Positions 18,094 to 26,000 of a stretch of 64,000 bases of DNA are shown here, piece after piece. The stretch is from an uncultured Flavobacteriales bacterium (GTDB taxonomy: Bacteria > Bacteroidota > Bacteroidia > Flavobacteriales_D > Crocinitomicaceae), in the NCBI GenBank assembly GCA_905478665.1, contig CAJQJL010000048.1, positions 1 to 64,000 on the forward strand. The letters are read 5' to 3'. Position numbers and translations under genes: made by a program. The notes under the pieces are model-generated. The model was not told the DNA's origin and did not search any database. It saw only the letters and a program-made list of their open reading frames with translations. Position 1 is the stretch's first letter. Every line of letters starts with the position of its first letter.

Positions 18094-18918
18094 ATGAGTA
18101 AAATTGAAAAAGTATTTAAGAGTTTATCGGCATATCACCATTTCTTAGTCTTTCTTATAATTCTGACTGTACTTAAGATTGTTAATGTGTTTATTACACA
18201 AGGGCAGGATGAAGGATTGCATTTTGCACTGCTAGGTGTAGGTTTAATCGTCATCTCAACAGGATTCCATTTTGGATTTAGTTATCTGTTTGATCGGAGC
18301 AAGAAATATCTTCATTCGCTGATAAGTACCTTCTTGATTCTATTGATGCTCTCGTACGCTGATCCAGAACCTGTTCGGGGAATAATGGTGATTTTACTTC
18401 TTTACGTGGCAAAATTTTTCATCAAATATAAAGGACAGAATATTTTCAATCCTGTCGTATTTACGATTGGAGCGGTCACCTTATTGGCTCTCGTCATTCC
18501 TTCTTTAGGCGTTCCGCCAATGGATTTTACAGGAATTGATATCCGCTTTCCAATTATGGGAATGAATGTACCTTTGACACTACTCCCGATAACATTGGCT
18601 TTACTATTCAACGTAGCAAGAGTTAAGCGACATCCTCTAGCTTTAAGTTTTATTCTCACTTCATTGTTATTGGGTTTTTATCTAGAAGCTTATCAGAATG
18701 ATCCTTTCTCCTATTTAATCATCTTCTCATTTATTGGCGCAGCAGTCATTGTTGAACCAAAGACTTCACCTCTAAAGTGGAAAAATCAGGTAATTTATGG
18801 GGTTGTGATGGCTCTTTTTATAGCTGTCTTAACAAAGTTGAATGTGCCAAATCCGATTGTTATAGGGCTCTTATTTGCTAATATCATCTACTTCATTTCA
18901 AAGCGTGATAAAAACTAG
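18094..18918 (+). CDS. NqrB/RnfD-like membrane protein, encoded without partner subunits
   Basis: The product has 274 residues with about eight to ten membrane helices. Two landmarks of the NqrB/RnfD flavoprotein subunit family are visible: IKYKGQNIFNPVVF near residue 110 and the VEPKTSPLK segment near 223 (compare TDPRTSP). The SGAT-type flavin-attachment motif of true RnfD/NqrB is not evident, so covalent FMN binding is doubtful. None of the other Rnf or Nqr genes is nearby. In Bacteroidota such stand-alone relatives occur beside DUF2141 or ferric-reductase-like genes. A role in membrane electron transfer is possible but is inference. Confidence 0.72.
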   Translation: MSKIEKVFKSLSAYHHFLVFLIILTVLKIVNVFITQGQDEGLHFALLGVGLIVISTGFHFGFSYLFDRSKKYLHSLISTFLILLMLSYADPEPVRGIMVILLLYVAKFFIKYKGQNIFNPVVFTIGAVTLLALVIPSLGVPPMDFTGIDIRFPIMGMNVPLTLLPITLALLFNVARVKRHPLALSFILTSLLLGFYLEAYQNDPFSYLIIFSFIGAAVIVEPKTSPLKWKNQVIYGVVMALFIAVLTKLNVPNPIVIGLLFANIIYFISKRDKN

Positions 18919-18956
18919 AGATGACCGTTAGAATTCTTTTCCTAGAGAGCGAGATA

Positions 18957-19003
18957 CTAAAAAAAGAAAACGGGACAAGTTCTAATATTTTGAACTTGTC
19001 CCG
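18957..19003 (-). terminator. Minus-strand terminator hairpin at the left end of the accessory region
   Basis: The 12-bp perfect arms CGGGACAAGTTC (18971-18982) and GAACTTGTCCCG (18992-19003) have a 9-nt loop. On the minus strand the hairpin is followed by TTTTCTTTTTTT, so it ends leftward transcripts, most likely of the gene at 19098. Its arms share the outer GGGACAA with the tRNA-Leu terminator at 36900-36937. Confidence 0.75.
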
Positions 19004-19097
19004 CTTCGTACACCGCCCGCAACAACGTTCGAACCACAATAGGAGATAAAAGGTTTTTTTTTAACAGAAATCCATTGATTTGTTGCCTTTCGCTGTT

Positions 19098-19874
19098 TTA
19101 TGTGTTTTCAGATATTTTCTCCACGAGTAACTTTCCATAGTTAGTAGCGGCTTTAATGAGTTTTTGATTTTCCTTTTTTGATCCCCAAATGAAGAGTTTA
19201 GAAATTGTTGCTTTTGCCCAGTTTTTGCGAGTAAGATTTGGGATCGTTTGTTTAAATGTCTCGAATTCTTTTTTTAGTTCTCTAAGTTCAACTTTTAGTT
19301 GCTCTTTGTCTTGGATAGATTCCTTTAATTCTTGGGCAAATTGTTCTTGAATGCTTTCGAGTTTTTGCTTAATATCTTCAGTTTCTTCTTTTGTGTAATA
19401 TTCATTTCCCTTTTCAATATTGTCAAAATGAAATTGCTTTAAAAAGTCATCCATTTCTTTATATTGCTGGTTAATACTTCTAACAATTGGGTCAGCTGAA
19501 ATATCCTCCCATAAATTTATAATCCAACTCTCAGTTTGTCTAGCTATTGTGTTTATACCATAAATTGTGAAATCTTCTTGATTCGTAAGTTTACCAGGAG
19601 CCATGGCTCCGTTGATTATGTAGTCTCGTTCGGTATGTTCTATAGTGGTGGAATTCATAATATTTGTTGTACGACTTTTTTCCTTACTAACAACATAATC
19701 TTGTTCCTTGTTGGTGTAATTGAACTCAATATAAGTACCTTCCTTGAAATTGTATTTTATCGTTAGTTTACCATCCAATTGTGTTAACGTAAAATCCAGT
19801 GCATTAATGTGTGTACGAGTATTGTTCAGGGTCTTATTGATCTCATTTAGAATATTTGGTCTCAGTGTTTTCAT
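19098..19874 (-). CDS. Coiled-coil protein of unknown function
   Basis: The product has 258 residues with no signal peptide. The N-terminal half reads as mixed beta structure (LTIKYNFKEGTYIEFNYTN). Residues about 165-220 form a strong coiled coil rich in Glu/Lys/Gln (EDIKQKLESIQEQFAQELK). The C-terminus ends in a short amphipathic helix region (KATISKLFIWGSKK). It is a stand-alone minus-strand gene ended by the hairpin at 18957-19003. I do not recognise the family. Orphan coiled-coil proteins of this kind are common cargo of mobile elements. Confidence 0.65.
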   Translation of the reverse strand: MKTLRPNILNEINKTLNNTRTHINALDFTLTQLDGKLTIKYNFKEGTYIEFNYTNKEQDYVVSKEKSRTTNIMNSTTIEHTERDYIINGAMAPGKLTNQEDFTIYGINTIARQTESWIINLWEDISADPIVRSINQQYKEMDDFLKQFHFDNIEKGNEYYTKEETEDIKQKLESIQEQFAQELKESIQDKEQLKVELRELKKEFETFKQTIPNLTRKNWAKATISKLFIWGSKKENQKLIKAATNYGKLLVEKISENT

Positions 19875-20191
19875 AATAGTTTGGGAATGGTGTAATTATT
19901 ACAATAATACCTCTTCAACATTGGAACATCAAGTAAAATGAATGTATTTTAGAAGGATTCATTTTTTGTTCTTAATACTTATTGATGAGGAAATTGATCC
20001 TTTTTGAGGTAAAAGTTGTTATTGATAACCTAACTCGGATTCAATTAAGAGAAATAGATTATTCAATCTATAAATTATTCATATCTAAGCACTCGAATAA
20101 ATTATCAGTTCTAAAAAAACATACTATAAAAAAGAATTTTAGGGGGGGCTTTCAATTTAGTATTCAATCAATTCGCATACTATTTTTTGAA
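19875..20191. other. AT-rich intergenic stretch
   Basis: No convincing gene is seen. A 90-codon plus-strand frame from 19982 to 20254 is Ile/Lys/Phe/Asn-rich with no domain and overlaps the end of the next gene, so it looks like chance. The region should contain the promoter for the minus-strand gene starting at 19874. Confidence 0.6.
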
Positions 20192-20842
20192 TCAATTATA
20201 TTCAAATATAAACTTATCATCTGGTTCAGAAACGTGTTCAATTTCAACAATTAAATTTTGAGGTAAATCAAAATTATAAACAACCGATGCCTCGAAATCA
20301 TATTCCAATAAATAACCATATATATTCTCAAGCCATAAATTATCAATTTTGTTTATTGGAATATGCGCTGTAATTATTGTCGGTTTTCCTGCACTAATCA
20401 TTCTTGACCTAAAATTAATTCCATATTTCGTTCTTAAATCGGATGCTAAAACAATTAATGATTCACTTCCAAACATCAAATACTGGTAACATTCTTCAAT
20501 TAAATAATCCTTGACCAAACCAAAATTAATTTCATTATCACTCCAATAAAAAGACTCACTACCAAGTGCAGAATTGATCTTTTTTAAAATACTTGATTGC
20601 AATTCATCACTATCAGAAGGGTGTATGAATCTGGATATTGCTTTTTCTAAATAGAGGTCTCTATTACCAATTTTCAAACCATAAGATTCGATAGAGTTCA
20701 ATTCAATATCATTCAGTTTTGTAGTATGATAACCTAGAATATGTGTATAGTTCTCTTTAATGGCTTGGATGAAAATGGACTTAGATTGGAATTGTTCAAC
20801 AAATTCTGCGCATTCTTTGTTTTCAAGGTCAAATATTCTCAT
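20192..20842 (-). CDS. Possible ADP-ribosyltransferase-like protein, second gene of a pair
   Basis: The product has 216 residues and no signal peptide. The early segment GYHTTKLNDIELNSI, followed by YGLKIGNRD, resembles the first strand-helix of DarT/KptA-type ADP-ribosyltransferase folds, where a His/Thr motif precedes a helix and 'GL'. A C-terminal segment EASVVYNFDLPQNLIVEIE could supply the later strand with an acidic residue. This is a similarity of pattern only, and the catalytic triad is not proven. The gene overlaps the upstream gene by four bases (ATGA), so the two proteins are made together. With the HEPN-like partner, a toxin-antitoxin or phage-defence role is plausible. Confidence 0.5.
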   Translation of the reverse strand: MRIFDLENKECAEFVEQFQSKSIFIQAIKENYTHILGYHTTKLNDIELNSIESYGLKIGNRDLYLEKAISRFIHPSDSDELQSSILKKINSALGSESFYWSDNEINFGLVKDYLIEECYQYLMFGSESLIVLASDLRTKYGINFRSRMISAGKPTIITAHIPINKIDNLWLENIYGYLLEYDFEASVVYNFDLPQNLIVEIEHVSEPDDKFIFEYN

Positions 20843-21501
20843 TCTTCATGATTCGATTTGAATATACTTATTTCCTTTTTTGTGTCTTCATCATTATTTA
20901 CAATGAAGTCAGTCAAATTATTAGCAATTGCAACATGAACAGGATCGTCTGTATATATTTTTATAAAAACATCTTGCGTGATAGAACAAAGTCGATTGAC
21001 ATTTAAAATAACATGATCACTCTCAAGGTAAAATAGTTTTGTCTGAGAGTCAAGACTTGAATCATAGGTGATCCCAATCTTCTGTCCCTTTGGAAAAAAT
21101 CCATGCATTAATCCATTTCTATAAATAGACCGAAGAAGTTTTAGTTCATTGTCACTTATAGGGTATGAAGCATAGTCAAAAAATAGTTTGGCACTACAAT
21201 AAAAATCCCTTCGATAGCCTTTAGGATTAATTAATGACCCTAAAGTTTCAATACTGGACAAGCACGTTATTGCTAAGGGAATACTACATCGCGATGGCTG
21301 TTCTTCATATGTATGAAAAACTGTAGTTTCTGGATTTAATGTCGTTATTAATTGGTTTCTGTCATATAAGCCATTTCTAACACCCTCAAGATATTCCTTC
21401 TCTCCATTATTGGCTACCACTAAAAGACTCGAGATATCCTTTTGTACAGTTTCAATAAAAAAGGCGAGATACCGCCTTACATCTTGATTTATAAATGTCA
21501 T
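20839..21501 (-). CDS. HEPN-like protein, first gene of a pair
   Basis: The product is a cytoplasmic protein of 220 residues. In the middle, helical segment LKLLRSIYRNGLMHGFF contains R-N-G-L-M-H, which fits the RX4-6H motif of HEPN ribonuclease or nucleotide-transfer partner domains. The surrounding helices (SIPLAITCLSSIETLGSLI, then CSAKLFFDYASYPIS) fit an all-helical fold. The C-terminal ~60 residues look beta-rich then acidic. Its stop overlaps the start of the ADP-ribosyltransferase-like gene by four bases. HEPN domains often pair with a nucleotide-modifying enzyme in toxin-antitoxin systems, and this pair fits that plan, but the motif is short and could be chance. Confidence 0.5.
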   Translation of the reverse strand: MTFINQDVRRYLAFFIETVQKDISSLLVVANNGEKEYLEGVRNGLYDRNQLITTLNPETTVFHTYEEQPSRCSIPLAITCLSSIETLGSLINPKGYRRDFYCSAKLFFDYASYPISDNELKLLRSIYRNGLMHGFFPKGQKIGITYDSSLDSQTKLFYLESDHVILNVNRLCSITQDVFIKIYTDDPVHVAIANNLTDFIVNNDEDTKKEISIFKSNHEE

Positions 21502-21574
21502 GTTCTTTCATTTTTGAAGGGTTGTTGTTTTCTACGCAGCAAATTTCACAATTGTATTTAGTGAACCTCGAAGG

Positions 21575-22390
21575 CTAATCGAGTAGACCGCTAAGGGAAT
21601 TACTCGTTTTGTTCTCTAAATTTCGAAGCTTATCGAGTTTTCCTGCTATTTCCATACTACTTTCCATAGCGGATTCACCAGACAGAATCAAATTACATTC
21701 AATCAGAATTTTTGATTCAATTAAATTCACAATATGATTATAGGAACCAAATTTCATAGATTTTGCAGCGTTTATTTCGTCCTCAGTTAAAGACCCGCTA
21801 AGAGTTTCATGAATCATAGTGTCATTTTTCCAAAGAGTTGTTTTCTTGTCCTGTTTATCCTTAGTCAGTAACACTGTCGATCTTCCAATGAATAACCCAT
21901 GAAGTTTATATAACTCCCACAATCGGCTACTAATAAATGGTCTCAATGCTCCAGCTTCAATCACTGAGCTTGCTGTTTTCTCAACGAATTTCTCTAAACT
22001 GAGCTTCTTGAAATTTTCAAGAACAGTTGGGTTACCAATCTTCGGGTCTTTGTAAACATTCATTATTTCGTTGTCCGTCATATAGCTGTAAACCAATGAT
22101 GTGGAAGCGCTGAACGCACCATTTTTCTGAACACCTTTCCACAATACTTCAATTGTCTCAATTCGTTTCTGTTGAGCAAAATTATGTCCTGTGGAATATA
22201 CTTTTAGCAAGTTCTCTGACAAACTTTGATTTTTGTTGATTTCACCCTTCAACAATTCAATTTGTTCAGCTCCTTCCTGTTGCCATTTTGTGGTCAAACG
22301 ATTTAAAATGGCTCTTGGAAAAAACCATAAGATCGCAGCATTTATGCCCGTGTAAACTCCTAGAACGGCAATAGTGTCATTTATGGTCAT
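21575..22390 (-). CDS. Membrane-anchored protein of unknown function
   Basis: With the ATG at 22390 the product is 271 residues. An N-terminal helix (IAVLGVYTGINAAILWFF) anchors it in the membrane, followed by a large helical cytoplasmic domain (LTTKWQQEGAEQIELLKGEI is its linker helix). An upstream start at 22507 would add 39 residues rich in Phe/Leu/Arg and run back to the recombinase remnant, so the shorter form is preferred. Similar proteins, with one helix plus a long helical domain, occur as orphans in mobile regions. No catalytic motif is seen. Confidence 0.6.
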   Translation of the reverse strand: MTINDTIAVLGVYTGINAAILWFFPRAILNRLTTKWQQEGAEQIELLKGEINKNQSLSENLLKVYSTGHNFAQQKRIETIEVLWKGVQKNGAFSASTSLVYSYMTDNEIMNVYKDPKIGNPTVLENFKKLSLEKFVEKTASSVIEAGALRPFISSRLWELYKLHGLFIGRSTVLLTKDKQDKKTTLWKNDTMIHETLSGSLTEDEINAAKSMKFGSYNHIVNLIESKILIECNLILSGESAMESSMEIAGKLDKLRNLENKTSNSLSGLLD

Positions 22391-22538
22391 ATTATTCAAT
22401 GTATTTAACCAAACGTACAAATTAGCCTCGAATATCGCAACAAGTATAAATCTGAATATTAACCTAAAAGCCCAAAACAACATGAGTCTAAAAGGACAAC
22501 GCACCACTGCGGACTATCTGCCGTAGAATGAAATACTC

Positions 22539-22790
22539 GTGCTTACACAGAAGTCACTACGCGACAAAGACTACCAATTCGCAACACTGATTGCAACGGG
22601 TAGATACACAGGACTGAGAATTTCTGACCTCCGCACATTGAGGTGGCAAGACATGACCAATCCTTTAGTGCTGACTGAGAAGAAAACAGGCAAAGGTCGA
22701 ACCATCCATTTACACGATGACCTGTTACAATTTCTGGATCAAGTCAAAGCGGAGATTAAACCCAAACCGAATGCCCTGATGTTTACCTGA
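22539..22790 (+). pseudogene. Fragment of a tyrosine recombinase (integrase) catalytic domain
   Basis: The 83 codons contain ATGRYTGLRISDLRTLRWQD, which holds the first catalytic arginine of tyrosine recombinases. Next comes EKKTGKGRTIHLH, the beta-hairpin with the catalytic lysine. The N-terminal arm-binding and core domains and the C-terminal HxxR...H...Y part are missing. The frame starts only at a GTG and ends at a TGA shortly after the fragment. It is a remnant of an earlier integration event inside the island, and not expected to work. Confidence 0.75.
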
Positions 22791-22822
22791 GTCTTTAAAG
22801 GCCAATGATCCGATTTTAGAAT

Positions 22823-23131
22823 TTAGCGATTAAGATATGATACAACACTAAGATTTGTGATGTCCTTTGCATTTAGTACTACACTATATTTGGGGTCAGC
22901 TTTGGCATTAGGGTCGGATTCTCTTCTTTTATTTTTATCCTTATTGAATTCACCCCAATTCGCATTGGTTATGAACCTAACTCGTCCTTGTTCTTTCAAT
23001 TCAACAGCATCGTCGAAGTCAACAAAGTATCCGTGCCGAACCAGTGAAGAAGTTTCAACTTTGCTAATGTTAGGCACATACAATAGTTTATGCTGTTCTT
23101 CTATGGTTTTTAAAATTTGAGTTGAGTTCAT
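22823..23131 (-). CDS. Small protein of unknown function
   Basis: The product is a 102-residue cytoplasmic protein, basic and polar, with a 'YFVDFDDAVELKEQGRVRFI' strand-helix-strand centre and a Lys/Arg/Asp-rich loop (KDKNKRRESDPNAK). It has a plausible start and lies in a short gap between the integrase remnant and an AT-rich region. I do not recognise a domain. The balanced composition and start position make it more likely real than chance. Confidence 0.5.
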   Translation of the reverse strand: MNSTQILKTIEEQHKLLYVPNISKVETSSLVRHGYFVDFDDAVELKEQGRVRFITNANWGEFNKDKNKRRESDPNAKADPKYSVVLNAKDITNLSVVSYLNR

Positions 23132-23294
23132 GGTCTTGTCTTTTGATTAGTATTTAGTCAAAAATACGATTAATAAATAATCATTCAAAATAGATTTATT
23201 AACGCTTAAAAACAGAATTGGTGTTTTGTAGTTAAACAATTATGAAAGAACTAAACAAATACACCCAGACTGATCGAATCAAAACAATTACCAC

Positions 23295-23432
23295 ATGGAT
23301 TCGGTGCTTTATCCAAGGATTGAAAGTGATATTGTTAATGAAGGATTGTACCCTGTGAATGCGGAGGCTTTGGAAGCTTGCAGGATTCACCGCAATGGTG
23401 ACATATTGTACATTAAAAGCAACAATTATTGA
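23295..23432 (+). CDS. Possible 45-residue small protein or gene remnant
   Basis: The frame MDSVLYPRIESDIV to DILYIKSNNY has balanced amino-acid use rather than the Lys/Asn/Ile bias of chance frames here. It may be the C-terminal end of a decayed gene. Nothing marks a clear ribosome site, so support is weak. Confidence 0.3.
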   Translation: MDSVLYPRIESDIVNEGLYPVNAEALEACRIHRNGDILYIKSNNY

Positions 23433-23511
23433 AGGCGTCAGTTTCAAATCTCGAAGATGGAAAATTATTTGTAATTCAGAAGCATTTTTTAGATGAACAA
23501 ACTGTATCTTC

Positions 23512-24444
23512 ATGGGTATGAACGAAGGACTAGGAAAGTTTATTGAGGAGGCTATAATGTACAATCCCAGAAATGTGTTTTCAATACACACATCATTCTA
23601 TAATCGAATAATCACTCCGTACGATTTTGACGGACTCACCTTTGACTACAATTGTGCAAGTGAAGATAAATACACATCATTTAAACTGGATTTATCGAAT
23701 AGGGCAGAGATCGACACTCAATTTGAAATGATCGCGTATGGTGTGCCTGAAACTTGTGTAAAGAAGGGTAAATTAGATTTTACTTTTCATCTTGTTGGCA
23801 AGTGCCAATCTTGTAATGATTACCATGTAGACTTTTTGATTAACGTTTTCACCGTAGACAGCATACCTAAGGAATGGGTAAATATTCACGCATCTATATA
23901 TCGCTCTGATAAAGATCCGAAGTTATCAGTTCCTATTTCAATTCAAAAAGTGGGAGTTAACCCTGAGCCGAAAGTTGATTTCAACAAGATCGCGATGAAA
24001 TTTTTTGATAGAGAGTCAGGAAATTGGTACCATAAAGGATTAAATGCCATTGCAAATAACTATGGGATTGGGTCACTGGCTTATTTTCGTAGAATTATTG
24101 AGAAAGAACTCATGCATATCATTAAAGAGATAAAAGAACTCCCTGACAGTCATGGTTTAGAAATTCAGATTTTGCTTGATGAGCACGATAAACATTCTAG
24201 TGTAAGTACTATTTATGAAAACATATATCAGCATCTTCCTAAATCTCTAAAATCTTTAGGGAAGAACCCAATAAAGCTTCTTTACAATCAGACCTCTGAA
24301 GCGTTACATTCAATGACAGAGCAAGAGGCTATGGAGAAGTCAAAAATTATTCTACAATTGCTTGAGTTCGTAATTATCAAAATTAATGAAGAGAAATCAG
24401 ATATTAAGGACTTGAAAGAAGCTATCAAGGGCTTGGGAAATTAG
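23512..24444 (+). CDS. DUF4145-like protein of unknown function
   Basis: The product is a 310-residue cytoplasmic protein; the start may also be the ATG two codons later. The first half is beta-rich and includes a CQSCNDYHVDF segment. The second half has the helical pattern of DUF4145-type domains: a helix with IGSLAYFRRIIEKELMHIIK, a long linker, and a closing helix with SEALHSMTEQEAMEKSKI. DUF4145 domains occur widely in restriction and defence loci, usually fused to a nuclease, but no nuclease is present here. The gene stands alone on the plus strand with no coupled partner. Confidence 0.6.
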   Translation: MGMNEGLGKFIEEAIMYNPRNVFSIHTSFYNRIITPYDFDGLTFDYNCASEDKYTSFKLDLSNRAEIDTQFEMIAYGVPETCVKKGKLDFTFHLVGKCQSCNDYHVDFLINVFTVDSIPKEWVNIHASIYRSDKDPKLSVPISIQKVGVNPEPKVDFNKIAMKFFDRESGNWYHKGLNAIANNYGIGSLAYFRRIIEKELMHIIKEIKELPDSHGLEIQILLDEHDKHSSVSTIYENIYQHLPKSLKSLGKNPIKLLYNQTSEALHSMTEQEAMEKSKIILQLLEFVIIKINEEKSDIKDLKEAIKGLGN

Positions 24445-24519
24445 ATTTTCGTCCTAAATCTCGCCCTATTTTCTGTTTTCAATAATCACTAAACCACTAA
24501 GAAGAATTCTACCTTGTGA

Positions 24520-24536
24520 CAACGAAATATTCGTTG
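24520..24536. promoter_or_regulatory. Palindrome upstream of the 24566 gene
   Basis: CAACGAA (24520-24526), ATA, TTCGTTG (24530-24536) form a perfect 7-bp inverted repeat, with imperfect GTG/CAC extension outside it. It lies 29 bp before the start codon, where a repressor could act. Confidence 0.45.
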
Positions 24537-24565
24537 CGCACTAGTTATTTATTACATTACAATAT

Positions 24566-25060
24566 ATGTTGCCACTTACAGAATATAGACACAAAGATTC
24601 CAAAGGAAGGATTCTAAGTAAGACTGTTAACGTGCCAGACATAATAGGTAGAGACGGTAAAAAACGAACCTTTACTTTTTGGGTTTCAGAATTGATTCAG
24701 CGAGACACCTCAGGTGGTGAATTTGAAAGCTATGAATTTAAGGCTAAGGATTTAAATAATACCAAGGGAGAATGTATCGTAGTGGTTGTGACAAATTTCT
24801 CTGGAATTTATCAAATCACAAATATTATGTCTACTGGAAAAACACTTAGAGAGAAGGGAATCCCTGAAGTGCTTATCGGTTATGCCTGCCAGTACTTAAA
24901 TAAAGGCATTGAATCAAGTTCAAATATTAAGTCAGAAATGAGATACTTCGGGGAAAAGAGATATTCGGATGGAGAAAAGGTCTGGTTAAGGTTGAAAAAA
25001 TTAGAGCCAACTAGAATTAGTTTCGATAATACAGTTGATCGGTTTACATTGTCTTACTAG
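24566..25060 (+). CDS. Small protein of unknown function, possibly acetyltransferase-like
   Basis: The product is a 164-residue cytoplasmic protein. The order strand-strand (CIVVVVTNFSGIYQI), then a loop and helix (LREKGIPEVLIGYACQYL), then strands with YSDGEKVWLRLKK faintly recalls the GNAT fold, where a 'GxGxG' loop precedes the helix. The glycine signature is not convincing, so the name is only a suggestion. Downstream of its stop is a pyrimidine-rich stretch resembling the one after the 23512 gene, which may be a shared terminator-like or scar sequence. Confidence 0.5.
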   Translation: MLPLTEYRHKDSKGRILSKTVNVPDIIGRDGKKRTFTFWVSELIQRDTSGGEFESYEFKAKDLNNTKGECIVVVVTNFSGIYQITNIMSTGKTLREKGIPEVLIGYACQYLNKGIESSSNIKSEMRYFGEKRYSDGEKVWLRLKKLEPTRISFDNTVDRFTLSY

Positions 25061-25160
25061 CTTTTCTGTCCCAAATCCCGTCCCCTTTCAATTTTCTCCT
25101 ACTAAACAAACCATCAGATTCCCATATAAAACAGAAACCTGGACTTGCAACAAGACGACT

Positions 25161-25997
25161 CTACCTTCCAAACTTATAAGATAGTCCTGTCTCGAAATAT
25201 AAGTAATGATCCCTCATTCCAAACTTAGGATCAAAATCCCCTTGAAGCCCTTCAAATGTCTGTGTCTCTGAAGGGATAGTTGAACCGTTGTAATAGTAAT
25301 TGATCTCGTAGGAGTAGTCATAGAAAAATACATTGTTTCTGGAATAACTCACACCTAGATTCAAATACATGTTTGTGCTTAATTCTAACATTAGAGTTGC
25401 GCTAAAATCAAGGTTCAAATACATATATGCCTTGCTCTCAACAACACCATCATTTTCATAGTACTTGCCGTGATAGGTAGTTAGGTCATACTTATATTCT
25501 ATCCAATCCTCATTATTATAATGAAACCCCGTTGCGTAACTCTTCGTCTTGTTTAGGGCATATCGGTCTACTATGTGACAGCCTAAATCAAGAATCACTT
25601 TGGAGTCATAAAATTCAAACTGTTTGTTCAGTCCTAGATGAAATGCAATCCTATTGCTTGTTAATCTGATATTCTCTAAATGCCTTTCATAAGGGTCAAT
25701 CAGTTCTTGGTAATGCTTGGAAGATGAAAGCTCAACACCAGCCGTAGCAAACAGCTTGAGTTTTTTGAAAATACTTCTTTTGTAAAGAATCGTCGCCCCA
25801 TGATCGTACTGGGATTTAGCTTTCATGTGAGAGTATTGGTTCTCAAACGTATTATTCTCAAATGTTGGGTCAACTATTCTGAGTTTGTTTATAGCGATAC
25901 CGATTCCATAATTAAAACTTATCTCATTATTCTGAGTGTTTCCTAAGTGGGGTAGACTACAAATCAATATCGCTATAAACAACTTCATTCTGTACAA
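25161..25997 (-). CDS. Outer-membrane beta-barrel protein
   Basis: The product has 278 residues and a signal peptide (LFIAILICSLPHLGNTQ). Alternating hydrophobic and polar strands rich in Tyr, Phe and Asn run to the end, and the last residues (GLSYKFGR) fit a barrel closing strand. No ligand or family can be named. It begins 3 bp after the stop of the secreted PKD protein gene, so the two are one operon and may form a surface complex. Confidence 0.65.
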   Translation of the reverse strand: MYRMKLFIAILICSLPHLGNTQNNEISFNYGIGIAINKLRIVDPTFENNTFENQYSHMKAKSQYDHGATILYKRSIFKKLKLFATAGVELSSSKHYQELIDPYERHLENIRLTSNRIAFHLGLNKQFEFYDSKVILDLGCHIVDRYALNKTKSYATGFHYNNEDWIEYKYDLTTYHGKYYENDGVVESKAYMYLNLDFSATLMLELSTNMYLNLGVSYSRNNVFFYDYSYEINYYYNGSTIPSETQTFEGLQGDFDPKFGMRDHYLYFETGLSYKFGR

Positions 25998-26000
25998 TGT

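Noticed and set aside
19004-19020. GTACACCGCCCGC resembles the 3' end of 16S rRNA
   Set aside because: Only a few bases match and the flanks do not resemble rRNA. It is read as chance.
19982-20254. 90-codon plus-strand frame
   Set aside because: Lys/Ile/Phe/Asn bias, no domain, and it overlaps the end of a better gene on the other strand.
23232-23591. 119-codon minus-strand frame
   Set aside because: It overlaps the start of the 310-aa gene and the 45-aa frame, and no domain is seen.
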